From contig NZ_BMJY01000007.1 in NCBI RefSeq assembly GCF_014643695.1, forward strand, positions 81,438-145,437: a DNA stretch of 64,000 nt, in the 5' to 3' direction. The notes below the pieces were generated by a model. The model searched no databases, had not been told where the DNA came from, and saw nothing but the letters and a program-made list of their open reading frames with translations. Numbering within the stretch: the stretch's first letter is position 1; each line of letters begins with the position of its first letter. Origin of the DNA: Microbacterium album (GTDB lineage Bacteria; Actinomycetota; Actinomycetes; Actinomycetales; Microbacteriaceae). The translations under genes were made by a program, and so were the position numbers. This document shows, piece after piece, positions 25,159-34,918 of the stretch.

Positions 25159-26122
25159 GTGAAGAACAGACGAGTAGCGGTCCTCGCAGTCGCCGTACTG
25201 GGAGTGTTGGCGATATCGCCGGCAACGGCCGCGAACGCGGAGGGCAGCGAAACCCTCGATGCGCTTCTCGCGCGTGTGGCACCGGAGGTTCGCGAGACCC
25301 TGTATGACGGCGCATCCGCGGCGCGCGGCGCCGAAGCAGTCACTCCGGCTACGGTTCCATCGACGGGAGCGGAGCCCATCACGACTCATGGTGAAGATAC
25401 GAGCGTGTCGATCTGGCTTCCCGCGACAGCGGCCGTCGCGGAGGACTCCGTCGGCGGCCAAGGCGTGCGGCTGTTCGAGCACGGGAACGGTGCGACCAGT
25501 GTTCCGCTGGTGAAGGACGACGGATCGGTGCAGATTCTGACCATCCTCGACGATGCCACAGCCCCGGACAGCTACAGCTACAGCATCGACGTGGCGGAGG
25601 GCGCGACGCTGACCGTGGACGAGGATGGCGCGGTGCACATCACCAGCGCGAGCGGGGAGTTCATCGGCGGCGTCGCTACCGCGTGGGCGGTCGACGCCAA
25701 CGGTGCACCTGTCCGCACCAGCTACCAGGTGGATGGGACGACACTTACGCAACTGATCGATCACGACGGCGGGCAATATGCCTACGATCGTTGCGGACCC
25801 CTGGCTGGGGCAAGACCTCTACTACCAGCCGACGGTCACGTTCCCCTCCCAGGGCTACAAGATCAACGTCACGCCGCGGGCGTGGGGGCAGACCTGGGCC
25901 GGTCCAGCGACCTGGTTTGCACACGTTGACGAGGTGAAATCGAAGCTGGGTAGCAACTCGTGGCGGTGGACGGACACCATCCAGGAGCAGTTCTACTGCC
26001 ACATTGCAGGACTCCCGGCGTCGCTGCCGCAGTACAACCTCGAGTCCTGGCGGCCGCTTGTGAACTGGGCGCAGTCGCTCGTCCAGTACCGCTGCAATCC
26101 CTACGACGGGGCCTGGTCGTAA
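25159..26122 (+). pseudogene. Secreted DUF2599-like protein, split by a +1 frameshift
   Basis: The first frame starts at GTG 25159 (GGGGAGA ribosome site) with a signal peptide (VKNRRVAVLAVAVLGVLA, cleavage near ATAANA). It continues through an acidic beta-rich region to TLTQLIDHDGGQY. From there the sense continues in the next frame (25781-26122: PTIVADPWLGQDLYYQ... ending YRCNPYDGAWS), which carries the DUF2599 domain with its characteristic WxxY...ADPWLG and C-terminal CHxAG/RCNP cysteines. Skipping one base at 25780 restores a single ~321-residue protein reading QYPTIVADPWLG. It is either a recent pseudogene, a sequencing error or a programmed shift. Without the shift the product ends in an unrelated tail at 25929. 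Confidence 0.72.
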
Positions 26123-26127
26123 CCACC

Positions 26128-26160
26128 GGATGGGGGCCAGGCGTCCACTGGTCCCCATCC
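26128..26160 (+). terminator. Hairpin between the DUF2599-like gene and the next gene
   Basis: GGATGGGG (26128-26135) pairs with CCCCATCC (26153-26160), and the pairing continues inward through a G-T pair and CCAG/CTGG, giving a 13-bp stem with a 7-nt loop. There is no T tract. It may act as an attenuator or as a transcript end. Confidence 0.5.
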
Positions 26161-26181
26161 CACCCTAAGAAGGAGAAACCC

Positions 26182-26511
26182 ATGGCCACTCAGATAGCAA
26201 CGGCGCAGGCTGCGCGAATTCGGGCTCTCGTCGTCGTCGGGGTCGCGCTCCTGGCCACAGGCCTCTACTCGGTTGCGACTCTCTTCTTCTCCATCTTCGC
26301 GCGTTACATGTACGTCGAAGACCTCGACCTCGGGCTCGACGAGAACACGGTCTTCGTTCTCACCCGGATCACGCCCACCGACCGCGGCATCGTCATCCTC
26401 GGCGGCATCCTCGCCCTCCTTGGTGTCGCAGCGCTCGTCGCGGCCGCCGTCCGCGGCCGGCGCCGCACCGGCTTTGTCCCGCGGACCTCGAAGAGCAGAC
26501 GGCACCCGTAG
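26182..26511 (+). CDS. Two-helix membrane protein, unknown function
   Basis: A 109-aa protein with a clear AAGGAG ribosome site 6 nt before the ATG. One hydrophobic helix spans about 14-40 (IRALVVVGVALLATGLYSVA). An outer loop with acidic residues (YVEDLDLGLDENT) follows, then a second helix (about 71-90: GIVILGGILALLGVAALVAA) and an Arg/Lys-rich cytoplasmic tail. It belongs to the PadR/DUF2599 locus by position and may be an immunity-type or sensor protein for the secreted neighbour (speculative). Confidence 0.65.
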   Translation: MATQIATAQAARIRALVVVGVALLATGLYSVATLFFSIFARYMYVEDLDLGLDENTVFVLTRITPTDRGIVILGGILALLGVAALVAAAVRGRRRTGFVPRTSKSRRHP

Positions 26512-26560
26512 CTGTTGCGACAGGTCGGCGCCCGTCGGCGGTCCGCCGTAGGCTCGGGTG

Positions 26561-29500
26561 GTGCCGTTCGAGCTGAGCCGTGGAGCCCTCGCGGGCGTCG
26601 TCCCCGACTGGGTGCTGCGCTCCGGTGCGCACCTCGCCGGACAGGGGAGCGTGCGCGTCGTCGACGAGTCCTACGCGCCGGAATCCTCGTCCTACGAGGC
26701 CCGCGTCGGCCGGTGGGCGGTGTTCCTGGACGTCTGGGAGGACGGCCGCATCGACGCCGAGTGCGAGTCCTGCGGGTTCTCGCTGTGCGTGCACGCGGTC
26801 GCCGTGATGCACGCGCTCGCGGCGGGCGCCGCGCAGCGTCGCGGCGGCGGGAGCGGCCGCGTCGAGCCGTGGCGGCGCGCCCTCGAGCGCGTGCTCGACG
26901 AGGACCCCGCGGCGGGCGCGACCGAGGTCGCGCTGCTCGTCGGGATCGACGGCGCGGCCGGTGGCGACGGGGTGCAGGTGCGCCCGGCCGTACGCGGCAG
27001 CCGGGGCACGTGGATCCGCACCGGCATCGGGTGGCGCGACCTGGACGGGCGGGGGCTGGCCGCGCCCCAGCGGCGCGCCCTCGGCGAACTCGCGGCGCTC
27101 TACGAGTCTCGCGAGCACTTCTCGCGAGGGGAGGCGTCCGCCCGCCGGTATCCGAGCCGGTGGGGGTACTACGACCGCGCGCCCCAGTGGATCCGGCTCG
27201 ACGAGCTCCCGAGCCGCGGGCTGTGGGACGTGCTGACGGAGCTGCGCGACGCCGGCGTCCGGTTGGTCGCCGACACGCGTGCCCAGCCGGAGGTCGTGCT
27301 GCGCTCCGAGCCGGTGGACAGCTTCTTCTCCCTCGACCGCCGCGACGGTGCTCTCCATGTGCGGCCCGTCATCGAGCTCGACGCACCCGAGGGGCTCCGG
27401 CCGCTGCCGGTCGGCACTCCCGTCGCCGCGATGGCGGTCGCCGACGACGAGCGCGTGCGCGAGCTGGTGCCGCTGCGGGAACCCCTCGCCGACGCCTTCG
27501 CGCGGCTCGCACAGGCGGAGCCGTTCGCGATCCCCGAGGCCGCGATCGCCGACTTCGAGCGCGACTACCTGCCGCGGCTGCGCCGGCTCGCGCCTCTGCG
27601 GTCGCTCACGGACACGTACGAGCCTCCGGCCCCGCCGCGTCCGGAGCTCGTGCTCCAGGTCGCGCATCCCGGGCTCCTGGCGCGCCTCGCGTGGCGCTGG
27701 GAGTATCCCGGCGGCGCGACCGCGCGGATCCCCGCCGACGAGCGGGAGATCGCGGACGCGGTCGCGGCGGCGGCCGGCGACCGGGCGGGCCTGCTCGGCG
27801 TGCGCCAGGGCACGATCTTCGGCGCCGCGAGCCTGACGAAGGACGAGACGGTCGAGTTCCTCGCCGCCGTGCTGCCGCGCCTGCGCGATGTCGAGGGGCT
27901 GCGGATCGAGGAGACCGACGAACTGCCCCGCTACCGCTTCGCGGAGGAGCTGCCCGTCGTGCACGTGTCGGCCCAGCCGGACGGCAGCGACTGGTTCGAC
28001 CTCGAGGTCGCGGTGGACGTCGGCGGCGAGCCGGTCCCGCTCGGGACGCTGCTGACCGCGCTCGTCGCGCGGGACCGGTACCTCGTGCTTCCCAGCGGCA
28101 CGGTCTTCGAGCTCGGCGCGGAGCAGTTCGATCCGCTGCGGCGGATCCTCGAGGAGGCACGCGCGCTGTCGGACCGGCCGTCGGGGCCCCTGCGGATCAG
28201 CCGGTGGCAGGTGGATCTGTGGCAGGAGCTGGTCTCGCTCGGGGTGGTCGCCGCCCAGGAGCAGGAGTGGCTCCAGCGGGTGCGCGCGCTGGCGGAGACC
28301 GACCGGCTGGCGCCCGTGCCGGTGCCGCACGGCTTCCGCGCGACGCTCAGGGAGTACCAGCGCGTGGGCTACGCGTGGCTCGACTTCCTGCGCGGCCACC
28401 GGCTCGGGGGCATCCTGGCGGACGACATGGGGCTCGGCAAGACCGTGCAGGTCCTCGCGGCCCTCGAGCGGGCGCGCGAGGAGGAGCCGGGATCGCGCTT
28501 CCTCGTCGTCACTCCCACGAGCGTCGTCGGCCACTGGGTCGGCGAGGCGGCTCGCTTCGCGCCGGGCCTGGCGGCCGTCGGCATCGAAGAGACGACCGCC
28601 AAGCGCGGCGTGCCGCTCGCCGAGCGCGTGGGCGGTGCCGGGCTCATCGTGACGAGCTATGCACTGTTCCGTCTCGACTTCGACGAGTACGAGGCGCTCG
28701 GCTTCCGCGTGCTCGTGCTCGACGAGGCGCAGCAGCTCAAGAACCACCGCTCACAGGGGTACCGCTGCGCGCGGCTCCTGACTGCGCCGACGAAGCTCGC
28801 CATCACGGGCACGCCGCTCGAGAACAACCTGCTGGAGCTGTGGGCGCTCGCGGCTCTTACGGCCCCGGGACTGCTGGGCGGCGAGCGGACGTTCTCCGAG
28901 CAGTACCGCAAGCCGATCGAGCGGGAGCGCGACGGGGAGCGGCTGCAGCGCCTGCGCCGCCGGCTGCGGCCGTTCATGCTGCGCCGCACGAAGGAGCAGG
29001 TCGCGACGGACCTTCCGGAGAAGACCGAGCAGGTGCTCGAGGTCGAGCTGCACCCGGCCCACCGCCGCGCGTACGCCGTGCGGCTGCAGCGCGAGCGCCA
29101 GAAGGTCATGGGCTTGCTGGAGGACGTGCAGGCGAACCGCATCGAGATCCTGCGCTCGCTCACGACGTTGCGGATGCTGGCCCTCGATCCCGAGCTGGCC
29201 GGGGAGGCGGCGGCGCCCTCGGCCAAGCTCGACAAGCTGGCCGAACTGCTCGACGAGATCGTCGCAGACGGGCACCGCGTGCTCGTCTTCAGTCAGTTCA
29301 CGTCGTTCCTCGGCAGGGCCGCCGCGGTCGCGGACCGGCTCGGGCTGGCGTACGCCTATCTCGACGGCTCGGTCTCGGGCGCGGGCCGTCGGCGCATGCT
29401 GGAGCGCTTCACGGCGGGCGAGGTCCCCGTCTTCTTCATCTCCCTGAAGGCGGGCGGGTTCGGGCTCAACCTCACGCAGGCCGACTACTGCATCCTCCTG

Positions 29501-29731
29501 GACCCGTGGTGGAATCCCGCCGCGGAGGCGCAGGCGACGGATCGCGCACACCGCATCGGGCAGACACGGCCGGTGGTGGTCTATCGGCTGATCTCGAAGG
29601 GCACCATCGAGGCGAAGGTCGTCGCGATGCAGGAGAAGAAGTCCCGCCTTTTCCGGGACGTGCTGGGCGACGCGGGCGCCGAGCACGTCGGGGCCCTCAC
29701 GGCGGCGGACTTCCGCGGGCTGATCGAGTAA
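26561..29731 (+). CDS. SNF2-family helicase/ATPase with SWIM-like zinc finger
   Basis: A 1056-aa protein, typical of bacterial SNF2 proteins. A degenerate SWIM zinc finger lies near residue 65-75 (CESCGFSLCVH), followed by a long regulatory region. The RecA-like core has Walker A ADDMGLGKT, DEAQ box VLDEAQQLKN, TGTPLENNL, the FSQFTSF/AYLDGS region and the C-terminal motif DRAHRIGQTRPV. It is a DNA translocase, probably in transcription or repair; the precise role in bacteria is not established. The start at 26561 is favoured because TAGGCT (26549-26554) lies 6 nt upstream; GTG 26558 is adjacent. Confidence 0.93.
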   Translation: MPFELSRGALAGVVPDWVLRSGAHLAGQGSVRVVDESYAPESSSYEARVGRWAVFLDVWEDGRIDAECESCGFSLCVHAVAVMHALAAGAAQRRGGGSGRVEPWRRALERVLDEDPAAGATEVALLVGIDGAAGGDGVQVRPAVRGSRGTWIRTGIGWRDLDGRGLAAPQRRALGELAALYESREHFSRGEASARRYPSRWGYYDRAPQWIRLDELPSRGLWDVLTELRDAGVRLVADTRAQPEVVLRSEPVDSFFSLDRRDGALHVRPVIELDAPEGLRPLPVGTPVAAMAVADDERVRELVPLREPLADAFARLAQAEPFAIPEAAIADFERDYLPRLRRLAPLRSLTDTYEPPAPPRPELVLQVAHPGLLARLAWRWEYPGGATARIPADEREIADAVAAAAGDRAGLLGVRQGTIFGAASLTKDETVEFLAAVLPRLRDVEGLRIEETDELPRYRFAEELPVVHVSAQPDGSDWFDLEVAVDVGGEPVPLGTLLTALVARDRYLVLPSGTVFELGAEQFDPLRRILEEARALSDRPSGPLRISRWQVDLWQELVSLGVVAAQEQEWLQRVRALAETDRLAPVPVPHGFRATLREYQRVGYAWLDFLRGHRLGGILADDMGLGKTVQVLAALERAREEEPGSRFLVVTPTSVVGHWVGEAARFAPGLAAVGIEETTAKRGVPLAERVGGAGLIVTSYALFRLDFDEYEALGFRVLVLDEAQQLKNHRSQGYRCARLLTAPTKLAITGTPLENNLLELWALAALTAPGLLGGERTFSEQYRKPIERERDGERLQRLRRRLRPFMLRRTKEQVATDLPEKTEQVLEVELHPAHRRAYAVRLQRERQKVMGLLEDVQANRIEILRSLTTLRMLALDPELAGEAAAPSAKLDKLAELLDEIVADGHRVLVFSQFTSFLGRAAAVADRLGLAYAYLDGSVSGAGRRRMLERFTAGEVPVFFISLKAGGFGLNLTQADYCILLDPWWNPAAEAQATDRAHRIGQTRPVVVYRLISKGTIEAKVVAMQEKKSRLFRDVLGDAGAEHVGALTAADFRGLIE

Positions 29732-29737
29732 CCGGCG

Positions 29738-30331
29738 TCACCGGAAGACGTCTCGGGCTCCGGCCGGCACGGGGGGGTCGAACACGCGCAGCGCCGTCGC
29801 CAGCATGCGGTAGTGCCCCGTCAGCCAGATCAGCTCCGCGATCCCCTCGGCCCCCACGGCGGCGACGGCGTCCGTGTGCAGGTCGTCGTCGAGCGCGCCG
29901 CGGGTGACGAGGTCGCGGACGATCCGCCACACGATCCGCAGCGCCTCATCGCCGGGCTCCCGCCCGGCACGCACGGCCTCGATGTCGGCGTCGGAGACCC
30001 CCGCGGCGCGCGCCGGGGGCTCGTGCGCGAACCACTCGAACCCGCTGCGCTCGCACTCGGCCACGGTGAGGATCGCGATCTCGCGTCGACGGTCGTCGAG
30101 CTCCCCGCGGAAGCGGATCGCGGCGCCGAGCTCCTGCACGGCGTCTCCCACGCCGGGTGCGAGAAGCATGGGGCCGAACGGACCGAGCAGGCGGCCGTCC
30201 TCGTCCGTGAGGGGCGTCAGGCGTGTGCGCTGCGCGCGCGGTCCCGACACGATCGCGTCGTACACCGCCGCGCGGCGCTCGTCGAGCTCTCCGCGCACCG
30301 GTGAGCGGAAGCGGCCGTGATCCTCGTCCAT
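29738..30331 (-). CDS. Carboxymuconolactone decarboxylase-family protein
   Basis: A 197-aa all-helical AhpD/CMD-fold protein. The signature region is VAECERSGFEWFAHEPPARAAG, with the Glu/His residues that replace the CxxC of AhpD. Such proteins act in lactone decarboxylation or as peroxide-related accessory enzymes; the substrate is unclear. ATG at 30331 has an AGGAGGAG ribosome site. It converges on the SNF2 gene with 6 bp between the stops. It marks the left edge of the catabolic region. Confidence 0.82.
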   Translation of the reverse strand: MDEDHGRFRSPVRGELDERRAAVYDAIVSGPRAQRTRLTPLTDEDGRLLGPFGPMLLAPGVGDAVQELGAAIRFRGELDDRRREIAILTVAECERSGFEWFAHEPPARAAGVSDADIEAVRAGREPGDEALRIVWRIVRDLVTRGALDDDLHTDAVAAVGAEGIAELIWLTGHYRMLATALRVFDPPVPAGARDVFR

Positions 30332-30492
30332 CGTCTCTCCTCCTGCGGCACGGCCCTCCTGCGGTGACGCGACGTGCCGCACTACCGTTGTCGCAGATCC
30401 GGGTTGTCGTCTCGTGCACGGAGCATGTCGAGACGGGAAGGAAACGGAAAGGGAGCTTCCGCTCGCCGCGCGGTCACCGGCAGACTGCGGCC

Positions 30493-30798
30493 ATGCACAA
30501 GCTCATCGTCCTCTACCCGCACCCCGCAGACCCCGAGGCGTTCGCGTCCTACTATGAGGGCACACACCTGCCTCTCGCGGCGAAGCTGCCCGGCATGCTC
30601 GCGTGGCGATACACGCTCGACGTCCACGCGGCCGCCGGCGACAGCCCCTACTTCGCGATCTTCGAGGCGGACTTCCCCGACGCGCGGACCCTCGGGGCCG
30701 CGCTGGAGTCTCCCGAGGGCCAGGCCGTCAGCGCTGACGTGCCCAACTACGCCCCTCCCGGCACCATCGTGCTCGATTACGAGGTCAAGGGCGGCTGA
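30493..30798 (+). CDS. EthD-family protein
   Basis: A 101-aa dimeric alpha/beta-barrel (ferredoxin-like) protein. The pattern KLIVLYPHPADPEAFASYY...THLPLAAKLPG is diagnostic of EthD. EthD-family proteins accompany oxidative degradation systems, the founding member being needed for an ether-cleaving P450; some are lactone isomerases or decarboxylases. A CAGACT hexamer lies 6 nt before the ATG, so the mRNA may be leaderless. Confidence 0.85.
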   Translation: MHKLIVLYPHPADPEAFASYYEGTHLPLAAKLPGMLAWRYTLDVHAAAGDSPYFAIFEADFPDARTLGAALESPEGQAVSADVPNYAPPGTIVLDYEVKGG

Positions 30799-30808
30799 AC
30801 CCCCCGGC

Positions 30809-30855
30809 CGACAGGGAGGGCCCGAACCGTGCGCCGGTCCGGGCCCTCCCTGTCG
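30809..30855. terminator. Bidirectional terminator between EthD and PadR genes
   Basis: A perfect 16-bp inverted repeat, CGACAGGGAGGGCCCG (30809-30824) and CGGGCCCTCCCTGTCG (30840-30855), with a 15-nt loop that can itself pair (ACCG/CGGT). It sits between convergent genes, 10 bp after the EthD stop and 5 bp before the PadR stop. Confidence 0.8.
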
Positions 30856-30860
30856 AAGCG

Positions 30861-31463
30861 TCACGCGGTGGCGACCGGCTCGGCTCCGTACAGGCGGTCG
30901 ACGAGCTCGAGGCCGCTCTCGGCCCAGGCGATCTCCGCGCGCGCCCGGGCGACCAGACCCTCGTAGCCGAAGCGCTTGAAGGCCACGGTGCGGTCGCGCT
31001 CCTCGGGGTCCTGCGACTCGATGCGGCGCATGAGCATGGGGTTGGCGCGCGCGTCGATGCGCACGAGCTCCTCCTCCCACTGCTCCAGCTCGCCGCTCCA
31101 GTGGCGGATGTGGTCACGGAGGAAGGCGCGCGCTGCCGCGGGGGACGCGGCCTCGAGATACGCGGCCTTCAGGTTGGCGGGCTCCCGCACGCGGGCGTAG
31201 GGGAGGGGCTCCTCCATCCAGCGGAGATAGTCCTGGTCGCCCTCCGGTGTCACGTGATACACGCGCCGGGTGCCACGCTCGCCCCGCGCCTGGTCCTCGC
31301 CGACGACCAGGCCGTCGTTCTCCATCTTTCGCAGCTCGGGGTAGATCTGGCTGTCGGGCGCGTGCCACAGGTGTCCGACAGACACCTGGAACTGCTTCTG
31401 CAGGTCGTAGCCCGACAGCGGACCGACGCGCAGCAGCGCCAGGAGCGCGTAGCGAAGGCTCAT
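30861..31463 (-). CDS. PadR-family regulator (VanR/PadR-like, full length)
   Basis: A 200-aa regulator with an N-terminal winged helix (SLRYALLALLRVGPLSGYDLQKQF...SQIYPELRKMENDGLV) and a C-terminal helical dimerisation/ligand region (VirR/PadR_C, about 95-190). Full-length PadR repressors such as corynebacterial VanR respond to phenolic acids. The gene lies downstream of metF-purU-ligM on the same strand, separated by a terminator, and probably binds the dyad at 34806-34819. The target assignment is inference. Confidence 0.85.
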   Translation of the reverse strand: MSLRYALLALLRVGPLSGYDLQKQFQVSVGHLWHAPDSQIYPELRKMENDGLVVGEDQARGERGTRRVYHVTPEGDQDYLRWMEEPLPYARVREPANLKAAYLEAASPAAARAFLRDHIRHWSGELEQWEEELVRIDARANPMLMRRIESQDPEERDRTVAFKRFGYEGLVARARAEIAWAESGLELVDRLYGAEPVATA

Positions 31464-31502
31464 CCGGTCTTCCCCTTGTCCGTACGTCGTCGTCTGGGTA
31501 GG

Positions 31503-31535
31503 CGAGGGGCCCGGGCGCTCGGCCCGGGCCCCTCG
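31503..31535 (-). terminator. GC-rich hairpin after the ligM-like gene
   Basis: CGAGGGGCCCGGGC (31503-31516) and GCCCGGGCCCCTCG (31522-31535) form a perfect 14-bp stem with a 5-nt loop. It lies 18 bp past the stop of the demethylase gene and 39 bp before the PadR start. There is no T tract. Confidence 0.7.
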
Positions 31536-31553
31536 ATTCTCACAGCGCTTGGG

Positions 31554-33878
<2,325 letters not shown>

Positions 33879-33882
<4 letters not shown>

Positions 33883-34754
33883 CGGGCCGCACCCCCGGAG
33901 ACCTTGCTCTGGTAGTCGCGGCACCACTCGGCCGTGGCGCGGAGGCCGCCGAACGCGTACATGTGCAGCTTCACGTCCCCGGCCTTGGGGTCGGCTTCGA
34001 CCAGGTCGGCCAGTTCCGTGACGAACTTGTCAGGTCCGGCGGTGCCCATGAGGTTGGTCAGCGAGAAGCCGTACTTCTTCACGATCATCGCGTTCGCGCC
34101 GACGCCGAAGCGGCGGGCGAAGTTGATCAGGCGCTTGATGCCGGCAGGTCCCGGGGTGCCGATGCGGATGGTCGCGTCGATCCCACGGTCGCGGACGCCA
34201 CGGGTCCACGACATGACCGGGTCGGTGTCGAATGCGAACTGCGTCAGGATGACCGCGCCGAGGTCCTGCTCCTTGAGCGAGGCGGCCTTCTTCTCGAGGT
34301 GGTCCCACAGCACGTCGGTCTTGATGTCGGGGTGGCCCTCCGGGTAGCCCGAGATCGACACCTCCTTGACGCCGTACTTCTGCAGCACGCCCGAGCGGAT
34401 CAGGTCGTAGGCGCTGTCGTACGGGCCCTCCGGCGTGGTCGGGTCGCCGCCGACCGCGAACACGTGCTCGGTCGCGCCGACCTGCTGCAGCCGGTCGAGG
34501 AACTCCTCCAGCTGCGCCTGCGAGGACAGACGGCGGGCGGAGATGTGCGGGATCGGGATGAAGCCCGCGTCCTTGACCGCCTTCGCCGCGGTTACGCGCA
34601 TCTCCAGGTCCTCGTTCCCGAGGAACGTCACGTTCACACGCGTCCCCTGAGGGATCACGTCCTGAGCCTCCCGGAGACCCGGCACGTCCTTGCCGGTCAT
34701 CTCCAGGGAGAAGTCGTCGATGATCTTCGCCTGCGGCGAGGTGGTGTCAGCCAC
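33879..34754 (-). CDS. metF: Methylenetetrahydrofolate reductase, working as methyl-THF oxidase
   Basis: A 291-aa (beta/alpha)8 protein of the MetF family, recognised by the HISARRL, AVGGDPTTPEGPYDSAYDLI and SISGYPEGHPDI segments and LGAVILTQFAFDTD. In lignin-degrading bacteria MetF oxidises the methyl-THF made by LigM to methylene-THF. GTG at 34754 has AAAGGA 5 nt upstream; a longer open frame from 34790 lacks a ribosome site. It is the first gene of the metF-purU-ligM operon, behind an operator-bearing promoter. Confidence 0.92.
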
Positions 34755-34799
34755 GGGGGTCCTTTCGGTCCGTTGCGCGCCTTCGCGCATCCGAGATGG

Positions 34800-34828
34800 A
34801 CATTACCTATCTCGATAGGGAAAGTCCA
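34800..34828 (-). promoter_or_regulatory. metF-purU-ligM promoter with operator in its spacer
   Basis: Reading leftwards, TGGACT (-35, 34823-34828) is 17 bp from TAATGT (-10, 34800-34805). The spacer holds the dyad CCTATC-TC-GATAGG (34806-34819). A second pair of arms, TGGAC/GTCCA (34797-34801 and 34824-34828), shares the same dyad centre. The site is ideal for a repressor, with the downstream PadR gene as the best candidate. Confidence 0.68.
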
Positions 34829-34871
34829 TAGGGGTCAGAAAATTTTCTCCGGCCTCGTCCGCCGGACGGAA

Positions 34872-34910
34872 CGACGCATGCCCCGGGCGAGTGGCCCGGG
34901 GCATGCGTCG
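34872..34910 (-). terminator. Terminator after the second O-demethylase gene
   Basis: A 17-bp perfect stem (34872-34888 and 34894-34910; core GCATGCCCCGGGC/GCCCGGGGCATGC) with the 5-nt loop GAGTG lies 8 bp after the stop codon of the ligM-like gene (34919, leftward). Confidence 0.78.
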
Positions 34911-34918
34911 ACATGGCG

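Noticed and set aside
25778..26122. The second half of the DUF2599-like gene as a separate gene starting at ATG 25778.
   Set aside because: No ribosome site precedes it, it lacks a signal peptide although the domain is extracytoplasmic, and it joins the upstream frame exactly after removing one base.
26393..28747. A long open frame on the minus strand opposite the SNF2 helicase gene.
   Set aside because: It is Arg/Leu/Glu-rich low-complexity translation with no domain, and it lies antisense to strongly conserved helicase motifs. This is expected in high-GC DNA.
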